Source: Brachybacterium endophyticum
Lineage (GTDB): Bacteria; Actinomycetota; Actinomycetes; Actinomycetales; Dermabacteraceae
Reading direction: 5' to 3'
Length of the DNA: 64,000 bases
NCBI RefSeq assembly: GCF_003130585.1
Contig: NZ_QFKX01000001.1
Coordinates: 310,001 to 374,000, forward strand
Shown here in pieces: positions 8,390 through 17,752 of this stretch (its first letter is position 1; every line of letters begins with the position of its first letter). The notes beneath the pieces are model-generated. The model had not been told where the DNA came from, ran no database searches, and saw only the letters and a program-made list of their open reading frames with translations. The translations under genes and the position numbers were made by a program.

Positions 8390-9657
8390 CATGTCCGCAG
8401 GCGTCGCAGGGCCTCCTGGATCGTGTCGCGATCCTTGCAGAAGGCCAGACGCACCCAGCTACGCCACGGACCGTCCTCGCCCTCGGGCAGGAACGCGCTC
8501 ACCGGGATGGCGGCGACCCCCACCTGCGCGGGCAGGCGGTCGCAGAGCTCGGTGGCGTCCTCGGAGGTCAGCGGGGAGACGTCGGCGAGCACGAAGTACC
8601 CGGCCTGCGGGACGATCACCGGCAGGCCGATCTCCTGCAGGGCGCCGACCAGCAGGTCCCGGCGCTCCTCGAGGTCGGAGGTGATCGCGGTGAAGTCCTC
8701 GTCGGCCATCGCCAGTCCCTGGGCGACGGCGCCCTGGAGCGGCGCGCCGCTGGCGTACGTGAGCCACTGCTTGACGGCCGTGATCGCGTCGACGAGCGGG
8801 GCCGACGCCGTCACCCAGCCGACCTTCCATCCCGTCACCGAGAGCGTCTTCCCGGCCGAGCCCACGGAGATCGTGCGCTCGCGGGCGCCGGGCAGGGTGG
8901 CCGTCGGCAGGTGCTCGCCGTCGAAGACGAGGTGCTCGTAGACCTCGTCGGTCAGCACGTACGCGTCGTGCTCCGCCGCGGCATCGACGACCGCCTGCAG
9001 CACCGGACGCTCCAGCACCAGGCCGGTGGGATTGTGCGGGGAGTTCAGCAGCACCACGCGGGTGCGGTCGGTGATCGCCGCCCGCAGCTCCTCGGGATCC
9101 ACCCGCAGGTCCACCACCCCGGACGCTCCGCTCTCCCGGTGGATCGGCACCGTGCGGTGCACCCCGCCGGCCAGCGCGATCACCGCGCCGTAGGCGTCGT
9201 AGAAGGGTGCGAGGGTGAGCACCTCGTCGCCGGGGCGGACGAGGGCGAGCAGGGAGGCCGCGAGCGCCTCGGTCGCCCCCGTGGTCACCAGCACCTCGCT
9301 CGAAGGATCCCAGTCCAGTCCGTAGAAGCGCTTCTGGTGGGCGGCGATCGACTCGCGGAGGGCCGGGATGCCGGCCCCCGGCGGGTACTGGTTCGCACCC
9401 TCCCGGATCGCGGCCACGGCCGCCTCCGCGACCGCGGGCGGCGGGTCGGTATCGGGGAAGCCCTGGCCGAGGTTCATCGCGCCGTGCTCGGCGGCCAGGG
9501 CCGACATCCGCGCGAAGATCGTCGGCCGCACCTCGCCGCCGGCGAGCAGGCCGGCGCCTGCCGCCGCCCTCGACCACGGGCCCTCGGGCAGTGACGCCGA
9601 GGTGGCGTCCTTGTGCTCGTCGGGCGGGACGTCGGCGAGAGGATCGAGAGGCGACAT
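8353..9657 (-). CDS. Class I/II PLP-dependent aminotransferase
   Basis: Encodes 434 residues. Fold-type I aminotransferase features are complete: NSPHNPTG at 205-212, TDEVYEHL, and SAGKTLSVTGWKVGW with the PLP lysine at residue 270. The N-terminal MNLGQGFPDTDPP and YPPGAGIPALRESIA resemble the kynurenine aminotransferase / N-succinyldiaminopimelate aminotransferase (DapC) group. The enzyme probably transaminates a small amino acid, but the substrate cannot be fixed. The first 40 residues are longer than usual for the family; a later in-frame start is not obvious. It is probably transcribed alone from a promoter in the 9658-9986 gap. Confidence 0.88.
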   Translation of the reverse strand: MSPLDPLADVPPDEHKDATSASLPEGPWSRAAAGAGLLAGGEVRPTIFARMSALAAEHGAMNLGQGFPDTDPPPAVAEAAVAAIREGANQYPPGAGIPALRESIAAHQKRFYGLDWDPSSEVLVTTGATEALAASLLALVRPGDEVLTLAPFYDAYGAVIALAGGVHRTVPIHRESGASGVVDLRVDPEELRAAITDRTRVVLLNSPHNPTGLVLERPVLQAVVDAAAEHDAYVLTDEVYEHLVFDGEHLPTATLPGARERTISVGSAGKTLSVTGWKVGWVTASAPLVDAITAVKQWLTYASGAPLQGAVAQGLAMADEDFTAITSDLEERRDLLVGALQEIGLPVIVPQAGYFVLADVSPLTSEDATELCDRLPAQVGVAAIPVSAFLPEGEDGPWRSWVRLAFCKDRDTIQEALRRLRTWTSAGPSPVPEG

Positions 9658-9765
9658 GCCACGAGTCTCCCAGGACCTGCCCGCGGGGCGGGACGCAGGT
9701 CGACTGACGGACGCGCACGGGCAGGTCCCGCACCGTCGATCCGCCCCGGCCGATCCCGCATTAAA

Positions 9766-9792
9766 AAGTTATGCATGCGGGGTGACCTGCAA
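9766..9792 (-). promoter_or_regulatory. Possible promoter of the aminotransferase gene
   Basis: On the minus strand TTGCAG (9792-9787) and TAACTT (9771-9766) are separated by 15 bases, one or two short of ideal. The stretch is the most AT-rich in the gap and would give a leader of about 100 nt. Confidence 0.3.
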
Positions 9793-9912
9793 CATCCCTC
9801 GCGCGCGATGCGCGCGGCTGGCGACCGTCGGGGCGGTTACCTATAGTTCACACGAGTACAGGCTCGGCCTGGTACCAGGTGCCTCGGGTGGGGGTCCGAG
9901 GTGTCGAGATGC

Positions 9913-9950
9913 AGCGGCCCGCGTCGGCGAAAGCCTTGACGCGGGCCGCT
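9913..9950 (-). terminator. Terminator of the rhodanese-sufE unit
   Basis: AGCGGCCCGCGTC at 9913-9925 pairs perfectly with 9938-9950 (13 bp). The loop itself contains GGC-GAAA-GCC, extending the stem. It starts 36 bp after the sufE stop on the minus strand. Confidence 0.75.
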
Positions 9951-9986
9951 CGAATTCTTCGGGGTGGTGGACCGTGCAGGGGCCGG

Positions 9987-10478
9987 TCAGATCCCGGCCT
10001 TCTCGCCCAGCTGGCGCTTGATGCGTCCGAGCATCGCGCCCATGCCGCGCAGGCGCAGCGGGCTGACGACCTCCGCGAGGCCCAGGGTCTCGGTGACGTC
10101 CGCCGGGACCGCGAGCACCTCGCCCACGGTCAGCCCTTCCAGGCCCTCGGCGAGGATCCCGGCGAAGCCGCGCGTGGTCGGGGCCTCCGGCGGGGCGGAG
10201 AAGAACAGCCGCATCGGCGCCTGCTCGCCCTCCCCGTCGACCTCGGTGATCAGGAAGATCGGCGTCTGGCACTCCGGGACGGGCTCGAGCAGCTCGGGGT
10301 GGTCCGCGTACCGCTCGGGCAGGTCCGGCAGGCCGTCGGCGAACTCCAGCAGCAGCTGCAGTCGGTCACGGCCCGCGAGGGCCTGGAAGTCCTCGACGAC
10401 CTGGGCGAACGCGGGTGGCAGCGGGGCCGACGCGCCGTCGGCCCCGGATCCGTCTCCGTGGGCGATGGGGGTGGTCAT
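9987..10478 (-). CDS. sufE: SufE family cysteine-desulfurase partner
   Basis: Encodes 163 residues. The conserved sulfur-accepting Cys is in [10 protein letters not shown] at residue 70, and the family core continues through [12 protein letters not shown] at the C-terminus. SufE takes persulfide sulfur from SufS and delivers it for Fe-S cluster assembly in the cytoplasm. Its ATG overlaps the stop of the upstream rhodanese gene by ATGA, so the two are translated together. This pairing of a rhodanese with SufE away from the suf operon is frequent in actinobacteria and suggests a shared job in sulfur transfer. The first ~20 residues are a Gly/Ala-rich extension. Confidence 0.88.
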   Translation of the reverse strand: MTTPIAHGDGSGADGASAPLPPAFAQVVEDFQALAGRDRLQLLLEFADGLPDLPERYADHPELLEPVPECQTPIFLITEVDGEGEQAPMRLFFSAPPEAPTTRGFAGILAEGLEGLTVGEVLAVPADVTETLGLAEVVSPLRLRGMGAMLGRIKRQLGEKAGI

Positions 10479-11374
10479 GCGGAGGGGACCTCGCCGGGCT
10501 CGGTACCGGTGACCACGGGCACGCGCACGCTGTTGCCCCACTCGGTCCAGGAGCCGTCGTAGTTCTTCACGTCCTCGAAGCCCAGCAGGTACTTCAGGGC
10601 GAACCACGAGTGGCTCGAGCGCTCGCCGATGCGGCAGTAGGCGATGACGGGCTCCGCGGGGTCCAGGCCCTGCTCCTTCTGGTACACGCTCTCGAGGTCG
10701 GCGCGCCGGTGGAAACGACCGTCCTCGCGTGCTGCCTTGGCCCACGGCACCGAGCTGGCGCCGGGGATGTGCCCACCACGCACCGCACCCTCCTGCGGGT
10801 AGTCGGGCATGTGCAGGCGCTCGCCCGAGTACTCCTGCGGGGAGCGCACGTCCACGAGCTGGCCGCCGAGGAACGCCAGCACGTCCTCGCGGAAGGCGCG
10901 GGCGGTGGAGTCGTCGCGCTCGAGGACGGGGTACTCGGTGGCGGCCGGGGAGGGGGCCTCGCGGGTCAACTCGCGGCCCTCGGCCTCCCAGAGCGCGCGG
11001 CCGCCGTCCAGCAGGCGCACGTCGGCATGGCCGAACAGCTCGAAGACCCACAGGGCGTAGGCGGCCCACCAGTTCGACTTGTCGCCGTAGACGACGATCG
11101 TGGTGTCTGCGGTGATGCCTGCGCGGCTCATCACCTGCGCGAAGCCCTCCCCGTCGACGTAGTCGCGGGTGACCGGGTCGTTGAGGTCCAGGTGCCAGTC
11201 GATCTTCACCGCACCGGGGATGTGGCCGGTCTCGTAGAGCAGCACGTCCTCGTCGGACTCGACGACCACCAGGCCGTCCTCACCCAGGTGCTCGGCGAGC
11301 CAATCGGTGGTCACCAGCTTCTCGGGGTGCGCGTACTCCTGCAGTTCGGGTGCCGGATCGGCGGGCAGTGCCAT
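10475..11374 (-). CDS. Thiosulfate/3-mercaptopyruvate sulfurtransferase, two rhodanese domains
   Basis: Encodes 299 residues; the ATG at 11374 follows GAGGAGG at good spacing. The N-terminal rhodanese domain (about 10-140) is inactive, with YGDKSNWW in place of the Cys loop. The C-terminal domain (about 165-295) has the active-site loop [11 protein letters not shown] with Cys247. The CRIGERS loop is typical of the thiosulfate sulfurtransferases called CysA2/SseA in actinobacteria. The reaction moves sulfane sulfur from thiosulfate to a thiol or cyanide. Operon with sufE (4-bp overlap) suggests that it supplies or removes persulfide sulfur in the same pathway. Confidence 0.9.
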   Translation of the reverse strand: MALPADPAPELQEYAHPEKLVTTDWLAEHLGEDGLVVVESDEDVLLYETGHIPGAVKIDWHLDLNDPVTRDYVDGEGFAQVMSRAGITADTTIVVYGDKSNWWAAYALWVFELFGHADVRLLDGGRALWEAEGRELTREAPSPAATEYPVLERDDSTARAFREDVLAFLGGQLVDVRSPQEYSGERLHMPDYPQEGAVRGGHIPGASSVPWAKAAREDGRFHRRADLESVYQKEQGLDPAEPVIAYCRIGERSSHSWFALKYLLGFEDVKNYDGSWTEWGNSVRVPVVTGTEPGEVPSA

Positions 11375-11518
11375 GGCGGACCTCCTCGTGGTCGCGTCCC
11401 GGGCGGGGCGGCGTCGGGCCGACACCGCGTCGTATGGCCCACCCAGGCGTCACGTATGACCCCAGTGTTCCACCATTGCCCTCGATCCTGCAGGGGAGGG
11501 GCGGTGGGCGTGAGCCGT

Positions 11519-11545
11519 CGAACCGCTCGAACCGCTCGGACCGCT
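11519..11545. repeat. Three 9-bp tandem repeats
   Basis: CGAACCGCT, CGAACCGCT and CGGACCGCT in direct succession, 7 bp beyond the stop of ansA on the minus strand. Likely slippage product; it could vary in copy number between strains. Confidence 0.8.
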
Positions 11546-11552
11546 CGGGTCC

Positions 11553-12575
11553 TCAGGAGGCGAAGGGGCCGAAGGCGGCCGGCAGGCGATCGTCACCCGC
11601 GCGGGCGCCGTCGGCCAGCAGCAGCTGCAGTAGCAGACGGGCCTTGTGGGCGGGGAGGACACCGGCCATCAGGCAGCCGTTCGCGAGCAGGTCGACCTCG
11701 CTGCCGGGGTAGGCGTAGTGATGGGTCGAGGTGCCGCCCTCCGGGATCCGTGTGGACACGACGACCGGGACGCCGGCGTCCACGAGGCGCCGCAGGCGAG
11801 GGACCACGGGCTCGGGGACGTGCCCCATCCCGACGCCGCTGACCACCAGGCCCGCGAGCGAGCCCTCGGGGAGGGAGTCCAGGACGGCCCCGTCGTCGCC
11901 GATGCCGAGACCGATCACGGGGACGGTGGGCAGCGGGTCGGGAAGGTCGAGGGCGAGGTGCGCCGGGCGTGGATCGACAAGGCGCTGGAGCAGGCGCACG
12001 TCGGCCCCGTCGACGACGGCGAGCGCGCCGTCGGGGGAGGAGGCGAAGGCGCTCGTGCGGCGGCTGGACACCTTGGTCACGCGATCGGCGAGGTGTGCGG
12101 TGCCGTCGAGGACCGCGAGCACGCCCAGCTCCCGCAGGGTCGAGGAGGCGGCGGCGCGGATCGCGTCGCGCACGTTCGCGGGACCGTCGGCCCCCGGGGC
12201 GTCGGCGGGGTGCATCGCCCCGGTCACCACCAGCGGGGCCGCCCGGTCCCACAGGCGGTTCAGCAGGAAGGCCGTCTCCTCGAGGGTGTCGGTGCCGTGG
12301 GTGAGGACCACGCCGTCGAGGCCGTCGGCGACAGCCGCTCGCGCCCGCTCCAGGACGGCGCGCAGATGGCTCGGCCGGATCGAGGGGGAGCCGATGTTCG
12401 CGATCTCCTCGTGGGTGACGTCGACGCCCTCCACGAGACCCGCACCGACCACCTGCTCACCCCGGGAACCGGGCCGGACGCCGGTCCCGGACCCGTCCTG
12501 CGACATGAAGATCGTGCCGCCGACGGACAGCACGAGGACGCGGGCGGAGGACGGGGCGGCAGCGGGGGTCGTCAC
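11553..12575 (-). CDS. ansA: L-asparaginase
   Basis: Encodes 340 residues. Both catalytic threonine motifs are present: VGGTIF with Thr21 near the N-terminus and LTHGTDTLEETAFLL with the Thr95-Asp96 pair. The family's TGAMHP follows. No signal peptide is seen, so the enzyme should be cytoplasmic (type I-like) and hydrolyse asparagine to aspartate and ammonia. Length matches the family. It follows rlmC on the same strand with a 25-bp gap and may be co-transcribed with it, although the products are functionally unrelated. Confidence 0.92.
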   Translation of the reverse strand: MTTPAAAPSSARVLVLSVGGTIFMSQDGSGTGVRPGSRGEQVVGAGLVEGVDVTHEEIANIGSPSIRPSHLRAVLERARAAVADGLDGVVLTHGTDTLEETAFLLNRLWDRAAPLVVTGAMHPADAPGADGPANVRDAIRAAASSTLRELGVLAVLDGTAHLADRVTKVSSRRTSAFASSPDGALAVVDGADVRLLQRLVDPRPAHLALDLPDPLPTVPVIGLGIGDDGAVLDSLPEGSLAGLVVSGVGMGHVPEPVVPRLRRLVDAGVPVVVSTRIPEGGTSTHHYAYPGSEVDLLANGCLMAGVLPAHKARLLLQLLLADGARAGDDRLPAAFGPFAS

Positions 12576-12600
12576 GGGGCGAGTCTAGGAGGACATCGCC

Positions 12601-13797
12601 CTACGCGGGCGTGCGCCGCAGCCGCACCAGCAGCTCGTCGTGCCGGGTGTGCGGGAACATGTCGACCAATCGCGCCGCGGTGACGCGGTAGGAGGGCATC
12701 GCGGCGAGATCCTCGGCGAGGGTGCGCGGATTGCAGCTGGAGTAGACGACGTCGCGCACGCCCGAGCCCTCGATCCACCCGGCCAGCTGCGGGCCGATGC
12801 CGCGGCGCGGAGGATTGACGACGACGGCCTGCGGGGGCCCGGAGCGCTGCGCCTCCTGGATGGCCCACGTGGTCGCATCGCCGACGTGGAACGTCGCCGC
12901 GAGGCCCGCCTCGGCGGCTGCGGCGCGGGCCGACTCGATCGCCTCGGGGGAGATCTCGACCCCGGTGACCTCTCGTGCGCGGGCGGTCGCGAGGGAGTCG
13001 GCGCAGTGCAGGGCGAAGCCTCCCACGCCGCAGTACAGATCCCACACGCTGCGCGGGTCGATCTCCTCGATCCACCGGCCCACCTGGGCGTACAGCTGGG
13101 AGGCCACGGCCGAGTTGGTCTGCACGAACGACCGCGGGCGCACCTGCAGGGTGATCTCCCGGGCCTCGCCGAGCCCGTCCATGCGCATCCGCAGCGCCTG
13201 CTCACCGGCGAGGTGGATCTCCGTCGGCCCGTCCAGCACGGCCTTATGCTCGGGGTGGATGTTCGCGCTCACCACGCGCAGCCCGGGCTGCGCGGCGAGC
13301 AGGCGCGGCAGGTGCTCGCGGACCCGCGGCAGGGCCTTCTCGGTGCGCAGCACCAGGCGCAGCAGGAACTCCCCGTCGGGCGAGACGGTGACCAGGACGT
13401 TCTTGAGCTCCCCGCGTCGACGTGCCACGTCGTAGGGCGGCAGCTGTGCGCGCCGGATCAGGGCGCGCACGTCCTCCAGCAGCTCCTCGACGCCGTCGGG
13501 ATACAGGGGGCAGTCCACGAGGTCCACGCCGGGGACGTCGGTCGGTGACGCGGCGCTGTGCAGCAGCCCGAGCACGGGCGCGTTCGCCGTGCCGGTCGCG
13601 ACCATCTTCGCGGTCGCGCGGAAGTGCGCCTCGGCGCTGGTGACCGGTGACCTCCACACCTGCGGGACCGCGGGATCGACGAAGGGTGCCAGCAGCGCCG
13701 CGTACCGGGACGAGGCGTCGGCGATCTGCACGTCGTGGGGCACCGCGAGCAGGGTGCAGGAGTGGCAGGTGCCGGCATCGAAGTGGTGGCACTGCAC
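12601..13797 (-). CDS. rlmC: 23S rRNA (uracil-C5)-methyltransferase RlmC/RumB type
   Basis: Encodes 398 residues. The N-terminal Fe-S cluster cysteines are Cys3, Cys11, Cys14 and Cys96, the same pattern as E. coli RumB. The SAM site is VWDLYCGVGGFALH (about 251-264), followed by VVVNPPRRG and the catalytic loop VYSSCNP with Cys355. There is no TRAM domain in front, which favours RlmC over RlmD. The enzyme methylates one uracil of 23S rRNA (U747 in E. coli). It lies 36 bp after hrpB on the same strand, so the two are probably co-transcribed. Confidence 0.9.
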   Translation of the reverse strand: MQCHHFDAGTCHSCTLLAVPHDVQIADASSRYAALLAPFVDPAVPQVWRSPVTSAEAHFRATAKMVATGTANAPVLGLLHSAASPTDVPGVDLVDCPLYPDGVEELLEDVRALIRRAQLPPYDVARRRGELKNVLVTVSPDGEFLLRLVLRTEKALPRVREHLPRLLAAQPGLRVVSANIHPEHKAVLDGPTEIHLAGEQALRMRMDGLGEAREITLQVRPRSFVQTNSAVASQLYAQVGRWIEEIDPRSVWDLYCGVGGFALHCADSLATARAREVTGVEISPEAIESARAAAAEAGLAATFHVGDATTWAIQEAQRSGPPQAVVVNPPRRGIGPQLAGWIEGSGVRDVVYSSCNPRTLAEDLAAMPSYRVTAARLVDMFPHTRHDELLVRLRRTPA

Positions 13798-13833
13798 GAG
13801 GGTGAGTCTACGGCGGACGACGAGGCGCTCAGG

Positions 13834-16464
13834 TCAGCCCCGCGATCCACCCGACCTTCGGGTGGTCCACGCCGTCGCGGGAGCGGTCCAGGGGTCCTCG
13901 GGCCAGGGGTGCTTGGGGTAGCGGCCGCGCATCTCCTTGCGCACCTCGCGATAGGGCCCGTCCCAGAAGGAGCGCAGGTCGTCGGTGACCGCGAGAGGTC
14001 TGCGCGCCGGGGAGAGCAGGTGGAAGAGCACCGGCACCTTCCCGTCGACCAGGCGCGGCGTCTCGGCGAGACCGAACAGCTCCTGCAGCTTCACGCCGAC
14101 CACCGGTCGCCCCTCGGGATCGTCCGCCGGCGGGTACTCGACCCTCGCGGTCGACCCCGAGGGGACGCTCAGGCGTTCCGGCGCGAGCGTGTCCAGCCGG
14201 GCAGCCTCCGGCCACGGCAGCAGGCGTCGCAGAGCCGTGGCCAGGTCAAGGGAGCCGAGCGACGCACCCGGGGCGAGACGCACCAGATCGGGCAGCAGCC
14301 AGGTCTCGAGTCCGGCGAGCAGGGAGTCGTCGTCCACCGCAGGCCAGGGAGCGCCGAGCTCACGACGGAGGAGTCCCAGTCGCCGCCGCAGGGCTGAGGC
14401 CGCATCGGACCAGCTGAGGGCGTCCAGGCCGTGCTCGCGCAGATGGTCGAGCCGGGCCGGGCCCACGTCCTCGGCAGTGGCCGCGACGGGGGTGGAGCGC
14501 AGGACGATCGCCCCCAGCCGATCCTCCTCTCGCACCCGCACCGTGCCACCGCTCAGCTGGGCATGGCGCACCGAGCGCGCCAGCGGCCCTGCGAGCTCGA
14601 GCGCGGTGTCCTCGTCGAGGGGCGCGGCGGAGCGGATCACGGCACCGGTGCCGTCCGCTGCACGACCCTCGGCACGCTGCACCTCACCGATTGCGAGCCA
14701 TTCGTTGCCGCTCAGCGCTGAGGATTCCGGCAGGGCGGCCCTCGTGCCTGCCGCCAGGAGGTATGTCCGCCTGCCCGTGCCGGTTCGGCGGGCGATCCTG
14801 TCCGGGCGGGCGAGGGCGAGCACCACGCCGGGCACGTCGGCCGGGCCGCCGGTCGCCGCGGTGCCGCTCGCCGGGGCGCCCGGGCCGCCGGGCACGTCCG
14901 TCTCCTGCTCCGCGATCCTCGCGAGCCGCGTGGTCTCCCGCTGCCACCGCTGACTGCCCGGTGCACGCCCCGCCCGCAGGTCGGCCAGCAGATGGGGGAC
15001 GTCCGCGCCCGCGGCCCGGTGGTCCTCCGAGATCGCGGCGACGACCTCCGCGACCTCTCGCGATCGGCCCAGCAGATCGCTGCCCCGCAGCAGCGCGCGG
15101 GCTTCGCGCACTCCCACGGGCAGCCGCGCGACGCGTCGGCCCAGCGGCGTCGCCCGTCCTTCGTGGTCGACGAGCTCGAGATCGGCGAGCACGCGCACGG
15201 CCTGCTCGGCCGCCGCCGGGGGCGGGGGCGTGAGCAGCGGCAGGCCACTGACCGGCTCCGTCCCCGCGGAGGCGTCGGGCGATGCCCAGGGCGATCCCCA
15301 CACGGCGACCATCAGGGCCGCGTCGGTGAGATCGGCCGAGGTGATCTCGGGCGGGGAGATCGCGCGCAGGCGCGCGTCGTCGGTCTCGGAGTAGGCGCGC
15401 ACGGCGAGCCCTGGTCCCTCGCGAGCTGCTCGGCCGGCGCGCTGGTCGGCGCTCGCCCGCGACGTGCTCACCGTGACCAGCCCGCTCATGTCGCGGCCGC
15501 GGTCGCGCCGCACCTCGCGGGACAGGCCCGCATCGATCACCACCCGCACCCCGGGCACCGTCAACGAGCTCTCGGCCAGCGCGGTGCTGACCACGACCCG
15601 GCCCGGGGCCCCAGGGCCGTCCGCGCCACCGCGTGCGCGCTCGCGGCCCCGGGTGGCGCGATCCTGCTCACCGGGGGAGAGGCGGCCGTGCAGCGGCAGC
15701 ACCCCGAGATCCGGGGAGAGCCTCCGGATCCGCGTGACCAGGTCGTCGACCTCCCGCGCCCCGGGCACGAACACGAGCGCGTCGTGGTGCTCCCGCCGCT
15801 GGGCCGCGACCGTGACCTGCGCGAGGTGGTCGAGGAAATCCCGCGTCACGCCGCGTGCGTCCAGACGCGGCGCCGCCCCGGGATCGTGCTCGATGCGCAG
15901 CGGATGCAGCGGCGCGGGAACGTCCACCACCGGCGCCCCGCCCAGCAGCTCGGAGAGGGCGCGGGCGTCGAGCGTCGCGGACATCGCGATCACCCGCAGG
16001 TCCTCGCGCAGGGCGCGGACCTCGGCGAGCATGCCCAGCAGCAGGTCCCCGTCGAGGGAGCGCTCGTGGACCTCGTCGAGGATCACCGCGTCCACGCCGT
16101 CGAGCTCCGGATCTGCGAGCAGCCGCCTCAGCAGCACACCGGGCGTGAGCACCTCGAGCCGGGTCCCGTCGCCCACGTGCCGCTCGCCGCGGACCGTGAA
16201 GCCGGTGCGTCCGCCGATCCGGTCGCCGTCCAGCTGGGCGATCCGGCGCGCGGCGGCCCGCACGGCCACACGGCGGGGCTGGGTGAGCAGGGTGCGCCCG
16301 GGGACCAGGTCGGCGACCAGCGGGGGCACGAACGTCGTCTTCCCGGTGCCGGGAGGTGCCGTCACCACCATCGCACCGGAGCTCAGGGCGTCCTCGAGCT
16401 GCTGCCGGGCGGAGGCGACGGGCAGCCCCGCGCCGATGGCGTCGAGGTCGAAGGGGCGGGGCAC
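13834..16464 (-). CDS. hrpB: ATP-dependent DEAH-type helicase HrpB
   Basis: Encodes 876 residues, the usual HrpB size. Motif I TAPPGTGKTT is at residues 35-44, the DEVH box at 130-133, and motif III SAT follows. Motif VI, QRAGRAAREGPG, lies in the second RecA-like domain. The C-terminal 350 residues match the HrpB-specific extension, ending in the HLLSPARRPLAVTDDL and FWDGPYREVRKEMRGRYPKH region. HrpB proteins are RNA/DNA helicases of unclear cellular role. It is followed by rlmC, another RNA-acting protein. The last ~25 residues (PATAWTTRRSGGSRG) are not conserved-looking. Confidence 0.93.
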   Translation of the reverse strand: MPRPFDLDAIGAGLPVASARQQLEDALSSGAMVVTAPPGTGKTTFVPPLVADLVPGRTLLTQPRRVAVRAAARRIAQLDGDRIGGRTGFTVRGERHVGDGTRLEVLTPGVLLRRLLADPELDGVDAVILDEVHERSLDGDLLLGMLAEVRALREDLRVIAMSATLDARALSELLGGAPVVDVPAPLHPLRIEHDPGAAPRLDARGVTRDFLDHLAQVTVAAQRREHHDALVFVPGAREVDDLVTRIRRLSPDLGVLPLHGRLSPGEQDRATRGRERARGGADGPGAPGRVVVSTALAESSLTVPGVRVVIDAGLSREVRRDRGRDMSGLVTVSTSRASADQRAGRAAREGPGLAVRAYSETDDARLRAISPPEITSADLTDAALMVAVWGSPWASPDASAGTEPVSGLPLLTPPPPAAAEQAVRVLADLELVDHEGRATPLGRRVARLPVGVREARALLRGSDLLGRSREVAEVVAAISEDHRAAGADVPHLLADLRAGRAPGSQRWQRETTRLARIAEQETDVPGGPGAPASGTAATGGPADVPGVVLALARPDRIARRTGTGRRTYLLAAGTRAALPESSALSGNEWLAIGEVQRAEGRAADGTGAVIRSAAPLDEDTALELAGPLARSVRHAQLSGGTVRVREEDRLGAIVLRSTPVAATAEDVGPARLDHLREHGLDALSWSDAASALRRRLGLLRRELGAPWPAVDDDSLLAGLETWLLPDLVRLAPGASLGSLDLATALRRLLPWPEAARLDTLAPERLSVPSGSTARVEYPPADDPEGRPVVGVKLQELFGLAETPRLVDGKVPVLFHLLSPARRPLAVTDDLRSFWDGPYREVRKEMRGRYPKHPWPEDPWTAPATAWTTRRSGGSRG

Positions 16465-16508
16465 GCGGCCAGTCTGCCAGCAGGGCTGCGGGCGATGCGT
16501 CGTGAGCC

Positions 16509-16542
16509 TGCGGCTCGCTCAGCCCTGCGGCTCGCTCAGCCC
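16509..16542. repeat. 17-bp tandem duplication at the 3' end of a small membrane-protein gene
   Basis: TGCGGCTCGCTCAGCCC occurs twice in succession (16509-16525 and 16526-16542), with a degenerate partial third copy after it. The second copy contains the stop codon of the minus-strand gene at 16536. The duplication lies mostly outside the reading frame. Confidence 0.8.
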
Positions 16543-16865
16543 TGCTGCTCGGCGGACTCGACGTCCTGCGCGGCGACCACGCGCTGCACCCGCGAGAACA
16601 GCCACGAGCTCACCCCGCCGAGGACGAGGAAGACGAGGACGGCACCCACACGCAGCCAGAGCAGCTCCGGGGTGTCGGCGAGGAAGGCGATCGCGAGGGC
16701 GATCAGGCCCACGCTGCCGACCGTCACCGCGGGACGGGTCGACGGCGGCTCGGCCTCGACCTCGCGCACGGGCGCCGTGACGGGCACGGGCACAGGCGTG
16801 GCCTGCCGCGACGCGGGCTGTGCCGCTGCGGCTGTCGAAGCAGCCGTCGTGGTGCGTGTGCTCAT
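16536..16865 (-). CDS. Small membrane protein with two TM helices, unknown function
   Basis: Encodes 109 residues. The first 45 are an Ala/Thr/Pro-rich, probably disordered cytoplasmic tail. Two helices follow: VGSVGLIALAIAFLA and LWLRVGAVLVFLVLGGVSSW, with the short loop DTPELL. The tail after them, RVQRVVAAQD, is amphipathic. No family is recognised. It sits between hrpB and a lipoprotein gene on the same strand, and an AGGATCC-like weak ribosome binding site precedes the ATG. Codon use is normal for the window, which supports a real gene. Confidence 0.6.
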   Translation of the reverse strand: MSTRTTTAASTAAAAQPASRQATPVPVPVTAPVREVEAEPPSTRPAVTVGSVGLIALAIAFLADTPELLWLRVGAVLVFLVLGGVSSWLFSRVQRVVAAQDVESAEQQG

Positions 16866-17024
16866 GGAGCCGGATCCTCGGGCTGGATGCGGAGGTCTGA
16901 ACGGACGCGGGACGCGTGCGTCCTTCCCGCAGACTAGCCTCCCGGCGGGAGGATGGCGATCTGCGGTGGCGAGTGCCTCGTCGTGCCTGGGCCGGGTCGA
17001 GTGCGGTCCGTCGCTCCCGCAGGC

Positions 17025-17582
17025 CTAGTCGATCACGTCGAACTCGACGCGATCGGCGCAGACGCTGGTGATCGAGATGGTCCACTGGTCGACGGTGACG
17101 GTGTCACCCACGTGCGCGGTCTCGATCGGGGTCCGGGTGCCGTCGATGTCGGCGACCAGGTCCGCGCCGTCCTTCTCGATGCCCTTCACGCGCACGTCGA
17201 GCGTGAGCCCGTCGCGCTCGGGGACGGAGGGGTCGACCTTCGCGTCCTTGCTGGCCAGATAGGCGCCCTCACCCGTGCAGGCGTCGGTCAGCTCGGGCTC
17301 CTGGGCGGGCGGTGTCACCGCGAGTGCCTCGTCGCCCGCCGATCCGCCGTCCGAGGCACTCTGGCCGCCGCCGTCGGAAGAGCCGGTCGCCTCGCTGCCG
17401 CCGCCGGCGTCGGACGCCGCCGAGGTCTGCTGCGAGGCCTCGTCGCCCTCGCCCTGCCCACCGCCCCCGCAGCCGCTCGACAGCAGGATCACGACGGCCG
17501 CTGCGCCGAGCATCCTCCCGGGCAGCGCGCGCGAGCGGGGCAGGGGCGTGAGGGGACGGGAGGAGGCGGAGCGTCGATGCAC
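17025..17582 (-). CDS. Putative lipoprotein, unknown function
   Basis: Encodes 185 residues from GTG at 17582 with AAGGAT upstream. A signal peptide (MLGAAAVVILL) ends in LSSGC, a slightly atypical lipobox with Ser at -3, so the mature protein should be lipid-anchored on the outer face of the membrane. A Gly/Ser/Asp-rich linker of about 55 residues follows. The folded part has two cysteines (TDACTGEG and SVCADRVEF) that could form a disulfide. Its beta-strand-like pattern LTLDVRVKGIEKDG ... VTVDQWTISITSV recalls small binding domains, but I recognise no family. Confidence 0.65.
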   Translation of the reverse strand: MHRRSASSRPLTPLPRSRALPGRMLGAAAVVILLSSGCGGGGQGEGDEASQQTSAASDAGGGSEATGSSDGGGQSASDGGSAGDEALAVTPPAQEPELTDACTGEGAYLASKDAKVDPSVPERDGLTLDVRVKGIEKDGADLVADIDGTRTPIETAHVGDTVTVDQWTISITSVCADRVEFDVID

Positions 17583-17752
17583 GGCGGATCCTTCATCGGG
17601 GGAGGGGTGCGGCCACGCTACCGCGTCGACTTCCGCCGTCACACGGCTTCGACCCTCCCGGGCAGATGCGACAGACTGGCATCCGTCTCGGCGCGGAGGA
17701 GCCTCGCGCCCGGGACGGACGATCAGACCGATGCGCACCGAGGGGAGGAGCG

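Larger units (their letters stand above)
9658..9986. other. Intergenic region between sufE and the aminotransferase gene
   Basis: Holds the terminator of the rhodanese-sufE unit (9913-9950), a perfect 12-bp palindrome CCTGGTACCAGG at 9868-9879, an alternating CGCGCG-AT-GCGCGC patch near 9800, and a locally AT-rich stretch (ATTAAAAAGTTATGCAT) that probably carries the aminotransferase promoter. No convincing coding frame is seen. Confidence 0.6.

Noticed and set aside
13847-13865. Hairpin CCACCCGA-CCT-TCGGGTGG as the hrpB terminator
   Set aside because: It lies inside the hrpB coding sequence, and rlmC follows closely on the same strand.
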